A stretch of 64,000 nucleotides of DNA from Fundidesulfovibrio magnetotacticus (GTDB taxonomy: Bacteria; Desulfobacterota; Desulfovibrionia; Desulfovibrionales; Desulfovibrionaceae), in NCBI RefSeq assembly GCF_013019105.1, contig NZ_BLTE01000001.1:496001-560000 (forward strand), written 5' to 3'. The translations under genes were made by a program, and so were the position numbers. Below the pieces are notes generated by a model, which saw only the letters and a list, made by a program, of their open reading frames with translations, searched no databases and was not told where the DNA came from. Shown piece by piece: positions 44,109 through 53,023 of this stretch; position 1 is the first letter of the stretch, and every line of letters begins with the position of its first letter.

Positions 44109-45491
44109 ATGGACGAAGTAGAGCGCCGGTCGTTGGAGGCGCAGGCTGCGGTTGGCCTGGCGTCGTTTCTCACGCCGTTCTTGTACGGGGCGTTGTCGGT
44201 GGCCATGCCGACGATGAGCGTGGCGTTCGGGTTCACGCCGCGCGAGATGGCCATGGTGATGATGGTGCATCTGCTGTTTTCCACGGCGTGCATGCTGTCG
44301 TTCGGGCGTTTGTCGGACTTCATCGGCCGCAAGGGCCTGTTCATGACCGGGAGCGTGCTGTTCACGGCGAGTTCGCTGCTTGGCGGGCTGGCGCAGGACG
44401 CCTGGACGTTGCTGGCGGCCAGGGCGGTGCAGGGCGTGGGCGACGCCATGACGTTCGGGGTGGCGGGTGCGATCCTGTTCGGGATCGTGCCGCCGGAGCG
44501 CACGGGCCGGGCGGTCGGTTTCAACGTGATGTTCGTGTTCGCGGGTTTGACGTTGGGGCCGCTGGTGGGTGGCGTGCTCACGTCGTGGTTGTCCTGGCGC
44601 GTGACCTTTTTCGTGTGCGCGGCGGCGGGCGTCGCGGCATGGTGGCTGATCCGCCAGGGCTACCGGGAGCGGCCGGGACGCGGCGCGGGGGCGATGCCGT
44701 GGGGCGACGCGGCGTGGTTCACGGCCTCGATGCTGGGGTTGATCTTCGGCGTGTCGACGCAGCCGTCGTGGCGCGGGGCGGCGTTGGCGACCGTTTCGGG
44801 ATGGATGCTGGCGCGTTTTGCGCGGGGCCAGTCCGGGCGGTCGCATCCGCTGGTGGACGTGGACTACCTGGGGTGCAACCGGCCGTTCGCGTTGTCCAAC
44901 ATGGTGTCGGCGCTGGGGTACGCGGCGGCGTTCTCCACAAGTTTCCTGTTGAGCCTGCTCATGCAGACGGTGCTGGGGATGGCGGCGCACGACGCGGGTT
45001 TTCTGCTGCTGGTGCAGCCGCTGGTCCAGGCGCTGGCCTCGCCGCTGGCCGGGCGCGTGGCAGACCGGCTCTCGCCCGGTCGCGTGAGCGCGGCGGGGCT
45101 GATGGTGCTGGGTGCGGGCCTCCTGGTGGTGGCCTGGGAGGGAAGCGCGGCCACGGCGTGGTGGCTCGCCGGGGTGCAGGTGGTGCTGGGGCTCGGATTC
45201 GCGCTCTTCGTGTCGCCCAACTTCCAGGCTGTGATGTCCAACGCGGACGCAGGACACAAGGGGATGGCCTCGGGCCTGATGGCCACCATGCGCGGCCTGG
45301 GCATGTGCGCTTCCATGTCGGCCACGGGCCTGCTCTTAGCGTTGCTGGCAGGCGGCGCGGGGCAGGCGGTCCCGGTGGATGCTTTGCGGGCGTGCTTCGT
45401 GCTGTTCGGCGTGGTGGGGCTGGGCGCTGCGTGCCTTTCGTGGCATACGGGAGGCGTGGTGTCCACATGCGCGGAGGAGGCGGCGGAATGA
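44109..45491 (+). CDS. MFS transporter, DHA2-like drug:proton antiporter type
   Basis: This 460-residue major facilitator has about fourteen membrane helices. The motif A region reads GRLSDFIGRKGLFMTG (about residues 68-83) and the motif C-like stretch GLTLGPLVGGVLTSWLSW is present, as in DHA2 antiporters. GGAGG precedes the ATG at 44,109. The codon choice has more G- and T-ending codons than its neighbours, like nikB. Its stop overlaps the ATG of the beta-propeller gene (ATGA). The substrate is not predictable. Confidence 0.88.
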   Translation: MDEVERRSLEAQAAVGLASFLTPFLYGALSVAMPTMSVAFGFTPREMAMVMMVHLLFSTACMLSFGRLSDFIGRKGLFMTGSVLFTASSLLGGLAQDAWTLLAARAVQGVGDAMTFGVAGAILFGIVPPERTGRAVGFNVMFVFAGLTLGPLVGGVLTSWLSWRVTFFVCAAAGVAAWWLIRQGYRERPGRGAGAMPWGDAAWFTASMLGLIFGVSTQPSWRGAALATVSGWMLARFARGQSGRSHPLVDVDYLGCNRPFALSNMVSALGYAAAFSTSFLLSLLMQTVLGMAAHDAGFLLLVQPLVQALASPLAGRVADRLSPGRVSAAGLMVLGAGLLVVAWEGSAATAWWLAGVQVVLGLGFALFVSPNFQAVMSNADAGHKGMASGLMATMRGLGMCASMSATGLLLALLAGGAGQAVPVDALRACFVLFGVVGLGAACLSWHTGGVVSTCAEEAAE

Positions 45492-46405
45492 AACGTAGGG
45501 CATTTCTGACGGCGCTGGGCGTCGCGACGCTGTGCGCGCGCGGCTGGGGCGAATCCTTGGCGGCGGCGACGGGCTGGCCCGTGGTTTACGAGCACAAGGG
45601 ATCGGTGTTCCTGCTTCCCCCCGGGGGCGGCAAGGGAAGGCGGCTGGGTCGCGGCGGCCAGCCCACGCTCTCGCCGGGCGGGACGCGGGCGGCCTGGGTG
45701 GACGATGCGGGCGGCAAGCCCCGGGTGATGGTTTGCGAGACGGCCACGGGCGCGGCGAGCGCGCTGGCCGGACCGGAGGAGTTCCTGCTGTCGCCCCGGT
45801 TCTCGCCGGACGGCGCGCGCGTGGCGTGGCTGCGCCGGGGCAAGGGGGGCGACGCGCTGATGCTGGCGCGCCCGGGGCAGGCCCCGACGGAACTGGTGCG
45901 CGGCGGCAAAGGCGGGGCGAGCCTCTTCGAGCCTCTGTGGACTCCCGACGGCGCGCATGTGGTGACCCAGGACATGAAGGAGCTGACCTACTGGAGCCTG
46001 GACGGCAAGGCGGCGCGCAAGGTTCCTCTGGGGCAACTCACGGGATCGGGGACGAAGATGATCTCCAGCGCGGACCGTTTCGCGGTGCGCCCGGGGAATC
46101 CCGGCCAGATCGCGTTCAGCATGGCGGTGGAGGGCACGCCGCTGTTTCGGCGCAAGGTTCCGGACGTGAGTTCGTCGCTGTTCCTGCACGACGCGGGCAC
46201 GGGAAAGACCCAGGCCCTGACGCCGCCGGAGCTGACGGCCTTCGCGCCCGCATGGACGCCGGACGGCCGGACGCTGGTGTTCTGCGGCTACACGGACGCC
46301 CAGGCTGGCGGAGAGTACCCTTTCAGGGTGTGGACGCTGGAGCCCGGCGGCAAGCCCGTGGAGCTTTGCCCGGGGGCCGACCCCATGCCGCCGTCGGGGG
46401 CGTGA
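45488..46405 (+). CDS. Exported TolB-like beta-propeller protein
   Basis: This 305-residue protein has an N-terminal twin-arginine-like segment MKRRAFLTALGVATLCARG followed by TolB/WD40-type propeller blades (PTLSPGGTRAAWVDD, SPRFSPDGARVAWLRRG, EPLWTPDGAHVVTQDM, PAWTPDGRTLVFCGYTDA). It overlaps the MFS stop by four bases, so it may act with that transporter in the periplasm. No TolA, Pal or other Tol-system genes are here, so it is not called TolB itself. Confidence 0.75.
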   Translation: MKRRAFLTALGVATLCARGWGESLAAATGWPVVYEHKGSVFLLPPGGGKGRRLGRGGQPTLSPGGTRAAWVDDAGGKPRVMVCETATGAASALAGPEEFLLSPRFSPDGARVAWLRRGKGGDALMLARPGQAPTELVRGGKGGASLFEPLWTPDGAHVVTQDMKELTYWSLDGKAARKVPLGQLTGSGTKMISSADRFAVRPGNPGQIAFSMAVEGTPLFRRKVPDVSSSLFLHDAGTGKTQALTPPELTAFAPAWTPDGRTLVFCGYTDAQAGGEYPFRVWTLEPGGKPVELCPGADPMPPSGA

Positions 46406-46455
46406 GCCCGGTCGGATGAGCGCCGGGCGCTGCCCGGCGTCTCCCCCGCCCTCCC
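46406..46455. other. Short convergent gap between propeller gene and der
   Basis: Fifty bases containing GCCGGGC-GCT-GCCCGGC (7-bp stem, no T-run), a possible bidirectional stop. Confidence 0.4.
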
Positions 46456-48102
46456 TTATCCCTTCTTAGTGCCGGGCCTGGGCGGGCGTTTGCGTCCCGT
46501 GCCGGACTTCTCGCCGGGGCGGGTGCTGGAGGGCTTCGACTTTCCCGCACCGGGCTTGCCCGCGCCGGAACGGGGCGCACGGGCCTTGGGAGCGCCAGTT
46601 CTCGAACCGGAAGGCTTCGGGCCTGCGGGCTTCGGGGAAGCAGGCCTGGACGAAGCGGTCTTCACCGGCCTGTCCTCGGTCTCCACAGACTTGGCCACCC
46701 TGTCCGATCCGGCCCGGGGCGAGCGCTTTTTGGGCGTGCCGGGCTTCTGGGGCGCGGGCCTGGGGCGCTGGATGATGTCGCCGTCCTCGTTGCGCTGGCG
46801 GCTGCCCCGGAACATGAGCTTGATGGGCGCGTGGCGGATGCCGAAGAGCTTGCGCAGCTGGTTTTCCAGATAGCGGGCGTAGCTGGCCTTGATACGCTCG
46901 GGATCGTTGACGAAAAAGACGAACGTGGCGGGCACGGTGTCGGTCTGGGTGAGGTAGTAGAACTTGGGGCGCTTGCCCTTCACCAGGGGGGCTTGGTGGC
47001 GCTCCACGGCCTCGCGCAGCAGGCGGTTGAGTTCGCCGGTGCCCACGCGGATGCGGCACTCCTCGCGAATGGCCCGGGCCGTGGGCAGCACGTCGCGCAG
47101 GCCCTTGCCCGTGAGCGCGGAGACGAACAGCACGGGAACGTGGGGGCAGATGCGCAACTCCTCGCTCATCTCCTGCTTCAGGGCCGCAAGGCCCTTGGCG
47201 TCCACCAGGTCCACCTTGTTCACGGCCACCATGAAGGGGACCTTCTCCTTGTCCAGGTAGGCGATGAGGCGCTTGTCCTGCATGGCCAGCCCGCCGGGGC
47301 CGTCCACGGCCAGGATGGTCACGTCGGCGCGCCGTCCGCTGCCCAGGGCCGTGAGGCTGGCGATGCGTTCCAGGGAGTCCTCGATCTTGGTGCGCCGCCG
47401 CACGCCCGCGGTGTCCACGAACACGGTGCGCCGTCCGTCCTTTTCGAAGGCCACGTCCACGGCGTCGCGGGTGGTGCCCGCCTCCTCGCTGACGATGAGG
47501 CGCGCGTCGCCCACCAGGGCGTTGATGATGGAACTCTTGCCCGCGTTGGGGCGGCCCAGGAGCGAGAGGGTCAGCTCGGTCTCGGGGCGGTCGGCCTCGT
47601 CCTCGAACTCGGGGAGGCGGGCGAGCATGTCGTCCACCAGGGTGCGCATGCCGAAGCCGTGCTCGGCGGAGACCGGGGCCAGGTCCAGGCCCAGGGAGTG
47701 GAAGTCGGCCGTGTAGAGGGCCTCCTTCTCGCCGCCGTCCACCTTGTTCACGGCCACCAGCACGGGCTTGCCGGACTGGCGCAGCAGGCCCGCCACGCGT
47801 TCGTCCTCGCTGGTGATGCCCTCGCGGCCGTCCACCACCAGGAGCACCAGGTCGGCGGCCTCCACGGCGCGCCGGGCCTGTTCGAGCACGTCGAGCTCCA
47901 GGCCCTGGGGGTCTTCAAGGGTGAGGCCGCCGGTGTCGATGAGGTTCACGGGCACCCCGGCAAGCACGGCCTCGCCGTCCAGGCGGTCGCGGGTGACGCC
48001 GGGGCGGTCGTGGGTGATGGCCTTGCGCTTGCGCAGCAGGCGGTTGAAGAGCGTGGACTTGCCCACGTTGGGGCGGCCGATGATGGCGATGGTGGCTGGC
48101 AT
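46456..48102 (-). CDS. der: Ribosome assembly GTPase Der with long basic C-terminal tail
   Basis: This 548-residue GTPase acts in 50S ribosomal subunit maturation. Two tandem G domains start with P-loops GRPNVGKST (residues 9-17) and GRPNAGKSS (about 183). A KH-like C-terminal domain ends about residue 455 (MFRGSRQRNED). About 90 further residues follow, rich in Pro, Lys, Arg, Ser and Gly and probably disordered. The ATG at 48,102 replaces a longer frame reaching back to 48,375 that has no G-domain sequence. The tail is unusual and absent from most homologues. Confidence 0.93.
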   Translation of the reverse strand: MPATIAIIGRPNVGKSTLFNRLLRKRKAITHDRPGVTRDRLDGEAVLAGVPVNLIDTGGLTLEDPQGLELDVLEQARRAVEAADLVLLVVDGREGITSEDERVAGLLRQSGKPVLVAVNKVDGGEKEALYTADFHSLGLDLAPVSAEHGFGMRTLVDDMLARLPEFEDEADRPETELTLSLLGRPNAGKSSIINALVGDARLIVSEEAGTTRDAVDVAFEKDGRRTVFVDTAGVRRRTKIEDSLERIASLTALGSGRRADVTILAVDGPGGLAMQDKRLIAYLDKEKVPFMVAVNKVDLVDAKGLAALKQEMSEELRICPHVPVLFVSALTGKGLRDVLPTARAIREECRIRVGTGELNRLLREAVERHQAPLVKGKRPKFYYLTQTDTVPATFVFFVNDPERIKASYARYLENQLRKLFGIRHAPIKLMFRGSRQRNEDGDIIQRPRPAPQKPGTPKKRSPRAGSDRVAKSVETEDRPVKTASSRPASPKPAGPKPSGSRTGAPKARAPRSGAGKPGAGKSKPSSTRPGEKSGTGRKRPPRPGTKKG

Positions 48103-48184
48103 GGCGTATCCGTAGCGTGTCCGGCCCGCGAAGGCTAGCGCCCTGGCCGGGAAAAGGGGGATGCGTGCGCGGTAGGGGCCTGCG

Positions 48185-48370
48185 TCACGCGGCGGGCTCG
48201 CCCCGGACGGACCCGCCGGGGCCGTCCGTTCCCGGAGCGTACTCCAGGGAGGGGGGTGATGCCCCAGGAATGCCCTCCCCGTCAACCTTTCCGGCCTGGG
48301 AAAGCGCCAGGCAGAGGCGGCGCAACTCCGACACCCGGCGCAGGCGCGCCGTGACGGCCCCGGGGGACAT
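48185..48370 (-). CDS. Small hypothetical protein
   Basis: A 61-residue frame between the isochorismatase-family gene and der. The ATG at 48,370 has GGAGG five bases upstream (GGAGGTTGACATG), a strong ribosome-binding site, which argues it is translated. MSPGAVTARLRRVSELRRLCLALSQAG is helical and amphipathic. The C-terminal half is Gly/Pro-rich and disordered. No family recognised. Confidence 0.5.
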   Translation of the reverse strand: MSPGAVTARLRRVSELRRLCLALSQAGKVDGEGIPGASPPSLEYAPGTDGPGGSVRGEPAA

Positions 48371-48391
48371 GTCAACCTCCGGCGTCACGGA

Positions 48392-48943
48392 TCACTCCAG
48401 GGCCGAGGCCATGTCCTTCACGCCCACGATCTCGGCGTAGACCGCGCCCAGGGCGGCCAGGAAGGCGGCGTGCACCTTGCCCGCCTTCACCTCCTCGTGG
48501 CCGAACTCCAGGTCGCGCGTGGCGCAGGCGTCGGCCAGCACCAGGCACTGGTAGCCCAGGTCGAAGGCGGCGCGCACGGTGGCGTCCACGCACATGTGGG
48601 TCATCATGCCCGCGAAGGCCACGCGCTTCACGTCGGTCTGGTCCAGGATGTCCTGGAGCCCCGTGCCCCGGAAGGAGTTGGGGAAGTGCTTCACCACCAC
48701 CTGCTCGCCCTCCGCGGGGAGCACATAATGGTGGAACGACACGCCCCGCGTGCCCGGCACGAAGAACGTGGCCCCGGAACGCGCGGAGAGATGCTGCACG
48801 TGGACCACGGGCCAGCCCTTTTCGCGGAACCAGCCCAGGGCGCGCCCGGCCTTGGCCGCCGCCGCTTCGGAGCCGGAAAGCTCCATGGCCCCGCCGGGGA
48901 AATAGTCCATCTGAATGTCGATGAGCACCAAGGCCGTTTTCAT
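48392..48943 (-). CDS. Isochorismatase-family cysteine hydrolase
   Basis: This 183-residue hydrolase has the catalytic triad visible as D9 (LVLIDIQMDYF), K85 (VVVKHFPNSF) and C118 (MMTHMCVDATVRAAFDLG). The family covers nicotinamidases and many small amidases. Lack of the isochorismatase partner genes makes an amide substrate more likely. It is separated by 75 bases from the cupin gene. Confidence 0.85.
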   Translation of the reverse strand: MKTALVLIDIQMDYFPGGAMELSGSEAAAAKAGRALGWFREKGWPVVHVQHLSARSGATFFVPGTRGVSFHHYVLPAEGEQVVVKHFPNSFRGTGLQDILDQTDVKRVAFAGMMTHMCVDATVRAAFDLGYQCLVLADACATRDLEFGHEEVKAGKVHAAFLAALGAVYAEIVGVKDMASALE

Positions 48944-49018
48944 GGGGGTCCTTCCTGACTGGGGTTTGCGCGCCGCTCCCGGGTCGGCCCGGAAACGGCG
49001 TCCGTTGATCCTGCCGCG

Positions 49019-49369
49019 CTACATCTCCGGCGCGAAGGAAGGCACCAGGCAGACCACCACCAGGGGCGTGGTCCCGGTGTTCCTGATCTGATGCTCCTCG
49101 CCGCCGGGCATGTAGATCACGCTGCCGGGACGCACGGCGTTCCACGCGCCGTTGCCCAGCACTTCGCCCTCGCCCTGGTGGAAGAACATTTCGTGCTCCC
49201 AGTCGTGGGAATGCCTGGGCGTGTAGCCGCCGGGCTCGATCTCGAAAAGGCGCATGCAGAAGTGCCCGGCCCCGTCGTCCTTGCCGATGAGCACGCGGCC
49301 GGAGACGCCCTTGACCTTGTCGCTGTCGAAGGTCACGGCGTCCACCGCCGGGAAATGCTTGAGCTCCAT
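49019..49369 (-). CDS. Single-domain cupin protein
   Basis: This 116-residue beta-barrel protein has the cupin motif 1 HSHDWEHEMFF (H53, H55, E60) and later His (EEHQI, H93), the usual 3-His-1-Glu metal site. It may bind a metal or small ligand. The function is unknown. It starts 13 bases after the thiE stop, so it is transcribed with the thi genes, though nothing ties it to thiamine. Confidence 0.85.
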   Translation of the reverse strand: MELKHFPAVDAVTFDSDKVKGVSGRVLIGKDDGAGHFCMRLFEIEPGGYTPRHSHDWEHEMFFHQGEGEVLGNGAWNAVRPGSVIYMPGGEEHQIRNTGTTPLVVVCLVPSFAPEM

Positions 49370-49382
49370 GAACCTGCTCCTT

Positions 49383-50027
49383 CTAAGCCCGCAGCGCGGC
49401 CGCCAGCGAGCGGACCCGGGACTCCACGTCCTCGGCTCCCACGATCTCCGTGACCAGACAGACCATCCTGGCCCCGCAGGCGCGCACCTGGGCGATGTTG
49501 TGTTCCTTGACGCCCCCGATGGCCACGAAGGGCAGCTCGATCTTTTCCACCACGTAGCGCAGATAGTCCAGTCCCACGGGGTCGCAGACGTCCTTTTTGG
49601 TCTTGGTGGCGAAGATGGGCCCCACGCCGATGTAGTCCACCACGCCCGAGGACTGGGCCGCCCTGGCCTGGGACGGCCCATGCGTGGAGAGCCCCACGAT
49701 GCGCTCCGGCCCCAGGAGCCTGCGCACCGCCGCGGGGGGGAGGTCCTCCTGGCCCACGTGGACGCCGTCGGCGTGGCACAGGAGCGCCAGGTCCACGTGG
49801 TCGTTGACGATGAACGTGGCCCCGTGGGCGCGGGTGAGTTCGCGCAGGGCCAGGCACTCTTCGAGCATGGCCCCGGCCTTCTTGTTCTTTTCGCGGTACT
49901 GGAGCACGCGCACGCCCGCCTTGAGGATGCTCTCGGCCACCTCCAGGTTGGAGCGGCCCAGGGAGTGCTCCTCCGAGAGGATGGCGTAGATGCCGCCCGC
50001 GAGGAAGTTCTTCATGGCTTCGATCAT
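49383..50027 (-). CDS. thiE: Thiamine-phosphate synthase
   Basis: This 214-residue TIM-barrel enzyme joins HMP-PP and thiazole phosphate to thiamine phosphate. Family motifs are visible: YAILSEEHSLGRS, QYREKNKKAGAMLEE, FIVNDHVDLALLCHADGVHVGQEDLP and YIGVGPIFATKTK. The ATG overlaps the thiF stop (ATGA at 50,024-50,027). It is the fourth thi gene in the order thiS, thiG, thiH, thiF, thiE. Confidence 0.93.
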   Translation of the reverse strand: MIEAMKNFLAGGIYAILSEEHSLGRSNLEVAESILKAGVRVLQYREKNKKAGAMLEECLALRELTRAHGATFIVNDHVDLALLCHADGVHVGQEDLPPAAVRRLLGPERIVGLSTHGPSQARAAQSSGVVDYIGVGPIFATKTKKDVCDPVGLDYLRYVVEKIELPFVAIGGVKEHNIAQVRACGARMVCLVTEIVGAEDVESRVRSLAAALRA

Positions 50028-50638
50028 AGGGGTCTCCTCAGGGCGAAATCCAGGACGATGTCGGCCTGCTTGGCCGCCGCCAGGGTGACGCGGGGGGCCA
50101 GGGGCGGGCATTGGGCGGTGGCCTCGGAGGCGAAATCGCCCACGAGGTAGAAATCTTCGCGCACGCGGCGGGTGACGATGCGGTCCGACTCGCCGCAGCC
50201 CGCCAGCCCCGAGGCGGCCACCAGGAACACGCCCGTGCCCAGCAGGGCCTCCACGAGCATCTTCTTGGCCTGGGCGGCGTCGAAGGCTTCCACCACCACG
50301 TGGCGGTCCCGGAACAGTTCGCCGACGTTATCGGACGTAATGCGTTCCTGCACGGCCCGCACGGCGGCGTCTGGGTTGATGTCCAGGAGGTTCGCGCGCA
50401 GGGCCTGCACCTTGGGCATGCCCACCTGGCGTGCGAAGAAGAACTGACGGTTCAGGTTGCTGTGCTCCACCGTGTCGTGGTCCACGACCACCAGGTCCTC
50501 GAAGCCGGAGCGCACGAGCATCTGGGCGCAGTTGGAGCCAAGCCCCCCCGCTCCGGCCACGCCCACGCGCACGGCGCGCACGCGCACGAGCTCCTCCGGG
50601 GAAAGGTACCTGGCGATGCCCTGGCGGAAGGCGTTCAT
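50024..50638 (-). CDS. thiF: ThiS adenylyltransferase ThiF (short form)
   Basis: This 204-residue E1-like enzyme activates ThiS. GAGGLGSNCAQMLVRSG is the nucleotide loop, and VVDHDTVEHSNLNRQFFF the conserved Arg-containing active-site block. The zinc-ribbon and C-terminal part of long ThiF/MoeB proteins is missing, as is usual in the short sulfate-reducer form. It lies 9 bases after thiH and overlaps thiE. Confidence 0.9.
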   Translation of the reverse strand: MNAFRQGIARYLSPEELVRVRAVRVGVAGAGGLGSNCAQMLVRSGFEDLVVVDHDTVEHSNLNRQFFFARQVGMPKVQALRANLLDINPDAAVRAVQERITSDNVGELFRDRHVVVEAFDAAQAKKMLVEALLGTGVFLVAASGLAGCGESDRIVTRRVREDFYLVGDFASEATAQCPPLAPRVTLAAAKQADIVLDFALRRPL

Positions 50639-50647
50639 GGCCGCCTT

Positions 50648-51751
50648 CTACAGGTACTGCCAGTCCTTGTACACCGGCTGGTAGCCCCGCTGGTAGAGCG
50701 CCTGGGCCATCTCGTCCACGCTGCGGGGGTCGGAGATCTCGAACTGGCCTGTAGCGTGCTGGCCGGAGGCGCGCCCGCCCACCTGGGTGCAGACGCCAGC
50801 GCTCATGCGCGTGACGCCAAGGCCCAGCAGGTTGTCGCGCAGCCCCGGGCGCTCCCGGGTGGAGAGCGTCACGCCGCCGCGCGGCATGAAGAGCCGGAAC
50901 GCCAGGATGTATTGCACCAGCTCGGCGTCGGAGACGATCTCGCGCGGGGGGAAGCCCCCGGCGTGGGGGCGCATGCGCGGCGGCGAGACGGCCACCTCGG
51001 CGTCCGGGTAGGCGCGCTGGAGCCAGTCGGCGTGCAGGCCCGTGAAGAAGGCCTCGGTGCGCCAGCTGTTGAGCCCCAGGAGCGCCCCGATGTTCAACTG
51101 GCGCATGCCCGCGCGGCCCGCTCGGTCCGGGGCTTCCAGGCGGAAGCGGTAGTCGCGCTTGGGGCCTTTGGGGTGCAGCTCGGCGTAGACCGTTTCGTCG
51201 TAGACCTCCTGGAACATGGTCATGCCGTCGGCCCCGGCCTCGATCAGCAGGGCGTACTCCTCCTGCGTGAGGGGGTAGACCTCGATGGCGATGGAGGTGA
51301 AGTAGCGCTTGAGCACGCGGATGCAGTCCGCCATGTAGGCGGGGGGCGTCTGCTTGCGGTCCTCGCCGGTGAGGATGAGGATGTGCTTGAGCCCGGTGGC
51401 CGCGATGGCCAGGGCCTCGGCCTCCACCTCTTCGAGGGTGAGCTTGCGCCGCTCGATCCTGTTCTTGGTGTTGAAGCCGCAGTAGACGCACTGGTTGGTG
51501 CAGTGGTTGGCCAGGTAGAGGGGCGTGAACAGCACCATGGCCCGGCCGAAGTGGCGGATGGTCAGGTCCCGGGCCTTCTGGGCCATGGGCTCCAGGTGGC
51601 GCGCGGCCGCCGGGGAGAGCAGCGCCAGGTAGTCCTGGGGCGTGAGGCGCTCCTTCTGGAGGGCGCGGGCCACGTGGGCGTCGGTGACGCCAGCCAGGAA
51701 CCCGGGGAAGTCGAAGCCGTCGTAGCGGCGCAGTTCGTCGAAGATGGTCAT
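50648..51751 (-). CDS. thiH: 2-iminoacetate synthase (tyrosine lyase) ThiH
   Basis: This 367-residue radical SAM enzyme cleaves tyrosine to dehydroglycine for the thiazole ring. The 4Fe-4S motif C84-x3-C88-x2-C91 ([12 protein letters not shown]) is followed by ThiH-family blocks such as [16 protein letters not shown] and [29 protein letters not shown]. The oxygen-sensitive tyrosine route fits an anaerobe. A repeat mosaic separates it from thiG. Confidence 0.94.
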   Translation of the reverse strand: MTIFDELRRYDGFDFPGFLAGVTDAHVARALQKERLTPQDYLALLSPAAARHLEPMAQKARDLTIRHFGRAMVLFTPLYLANHCTNQCVYCGFNTKNRIERRKLTLEEVEAEALAIAATGLKHILILTGEDRKQTPPAYMADCIRVLKRYFTSIAIEVYPLTQEEYALLIEAGADGMTMFQEVYDETVYAELHPKGPKRDYRFRLEAPDRAGRAGMRQLNIGALLGLNSWRTEAFFTGLHADWLQRAYPDAEVAVSPPRMRPHAGGFPPREIVSDAELVQYILAFRLFMPRGGVTLSTRERPGLRDNLLGLGVTRMSAGVCTQVGGRASGQHATGQFEISDPRSVDEMAQALYQRGYQPVYKDWQYL

Positions 51752-51879
51752 GCAAACTTCCTGTGATGCTTCAAGGATTGGACCTTCCGCAGTCCATGGG
51801 ACTCTCCCGGAGCGCGTCGCCGCCGACCGATCAGAAGACGGTCGGCGGCGACGCCCGCGAGGGGGGACCGCCAGGACAG

Positions 51880-52011
51880 ACCATCACCCCTGCGAGGGGT
51901 GATACCCGCGAAGCCATTGCGGGGTCTGGGGGGATCATCCCCCCAGCGGGTGCAGGGCAGCACCCTGCCGGGTCCAGGGCAGAGCCCTGGCCGCCGGAGG
52001 CTCTTGCCTCC
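51880..52011 (+). repeat. GC-rich repeat module between thiH and thiG
   Basis: A plus-oriented module (51,901-52,003) with GGGGGGATCATCCCCCC, GGGTGCAGGGCAGCACCC and CCAGGGCAGAGCCCTGG palindromes ends in the hairpin GGAGGC-TCTT-GCCTCC (51,996-52,011). It directly precedes the thiG stop codon. It does not contain the 81-bp core. Confidence 0.75.
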
Positions 52012-52012
52012 G

Positions 52013-52783
52013 TTACTCGTGCAAGAATCCAGTAAGCGGCGACGAGGCCCTGGCCTGCTCGCTCACCGCGCCTGGTCCGGCCAGCCAGGCGGCGCGCCCG
52101 GCGGCCACGGCCTGGGCGAAGGCGCGGGCCATGCCCACGGGGTCGGCGGCGGTGGCGATGGCAGTGTTGGCCAGCACCGCGGCCGCGCCCAGCTCCATGC
52201 ACTCGCAGGCCTCGGAGGGTTTGCCGATGCCCGCGTCCACGATGACGGGCACGTCGAGTTCGTCGATCATGATGGCCACGAGTTCGCGGGTGCGGAAGCC
52301 CCGGTTGGTGCCGATGGGCGCGCCAAGGGGCATCACGGCGGCGGCGCCGGCCTCCGCCATGCGCTTGGCGGCCATGAGGTCCGGGCTCATGTAGGGCAGC
52401 ACGATGAAGCCCTCGGCGGCCAGGATGCGGGTGGCCTCGATGGTCTCCTGGTTGTCGGGCAGGAGGTGGCGGTTGTCGCTGATCACCTCGATCTTGATCC
52501 AGTCGCCGCAACCGGCGGCGCGGGCCAGGCGGGCGATGCGCACGGCCTCCTGGGCGTTGCGCGCCCCGGAGGTGTTGGGCATGAGGCGGCAGGACCTGGG
52601 GATGTGCGAGAGGATGTTCTCGCTGCCCGCGCCGGGGTCCACGCGGCGCACGGCCACGGTGATCACCTGCGCGCCGCTGGCCTCCACGATGGCCGGGATG
52701 ATGGCGTTGGACGAATACTTTCCTGAGCCGAGGAACAGGCGGCTTTCGAGCGCCACGCCCCCGATGACGAGCTGGTCGGCCAT
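52013..52783 (-). CDS. thiG: Thiazole synthase ThiG
   Basis: This 256-residue TIM barrel forms the thiazole from deoxyxylulose phosphate, dehydroglycine and ThiS thiocarboxylate. [21 protein letters not shown], the Schiff-base Lys K97 in DWIKIEV and [19 protein letters not shown] are the family motifs. The thiS start lies just upstream (thiS stop 5 bases before its ATG). The stop codon adjoins the repeat module. Confidence 0.95.
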   Translation of the reverse strand: MADQLVIGGVALESRLFLGSGKYSSNAIIPAIVEASGAQVITVAVRRVDPGAGSENILSHIPRSCRLMPNTSGARNAQEAVRIARLARAAGCGDWIKIEVISDNRHLLPDNQETIEATRILAAEGFIVLPYMSPDLMAAKRMAEAGAAAVMPLGAPIGTNRGFRTRELVAIMIDELDVPVIVDAGIGKPSEACECMELGAAAVLANTAIATAADPVGMARAFAQAVAAGRAAWLAGPGAVSEQARASSPLTGFLHE

Positions 52784-52787
52784 GGGA

Positions 52788-52988
52788 TCAACCTCCTCCC
52801 ACGAAGGAGACGATCTCCAGGCGGTCGCCCTCCTTGAGGGCCATGTCCTGCCAGTGCTCCCGGGGTATGATGCGTTCGTTGAGTTCCACCACCACGGCCG
52901 AGAGGTCCGCGCCGTAGGCGGCCAGGAGGGCCTCCACGGTGAGGCCCTCGGGGTGGGCGGCGTCTTGTCCGTTGATGCGAAGGTTCAT
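52788..52988 (-). CDS. thiS: Sulfur carrier protein ThiS
   Basis: This 66-residue beta-grasp protein ends in the required Gly-Gly (SFVGGG) that is adenylated and thiocarboxylated. The N-terminus [25 protein letters not shown] and [12 protein letters not shown] are family-like. A longer upstream frame has no ThiS character, so the ATG at 52,988 is used. It is the first thi gene. Confidence 0.95.
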   Translation of the reverse strand: MNLRINGQDAAHPEGLTVEALLAAYGADLSAVVVELNERIIPREHWQDMALKEGDRLEIVSFVGGG

Positions 52989-53023
52989 GGTAGGGTGCTT
53001 GGCCCGGGCGCGCCGGGCCGCGT

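Noticed and set aside
48371-48388. Longer GTG start for the small ORF at 48,185
   Set aside because: The GGAGG site fits the ATG at 48,370, not the upstream GTG at 48,388.
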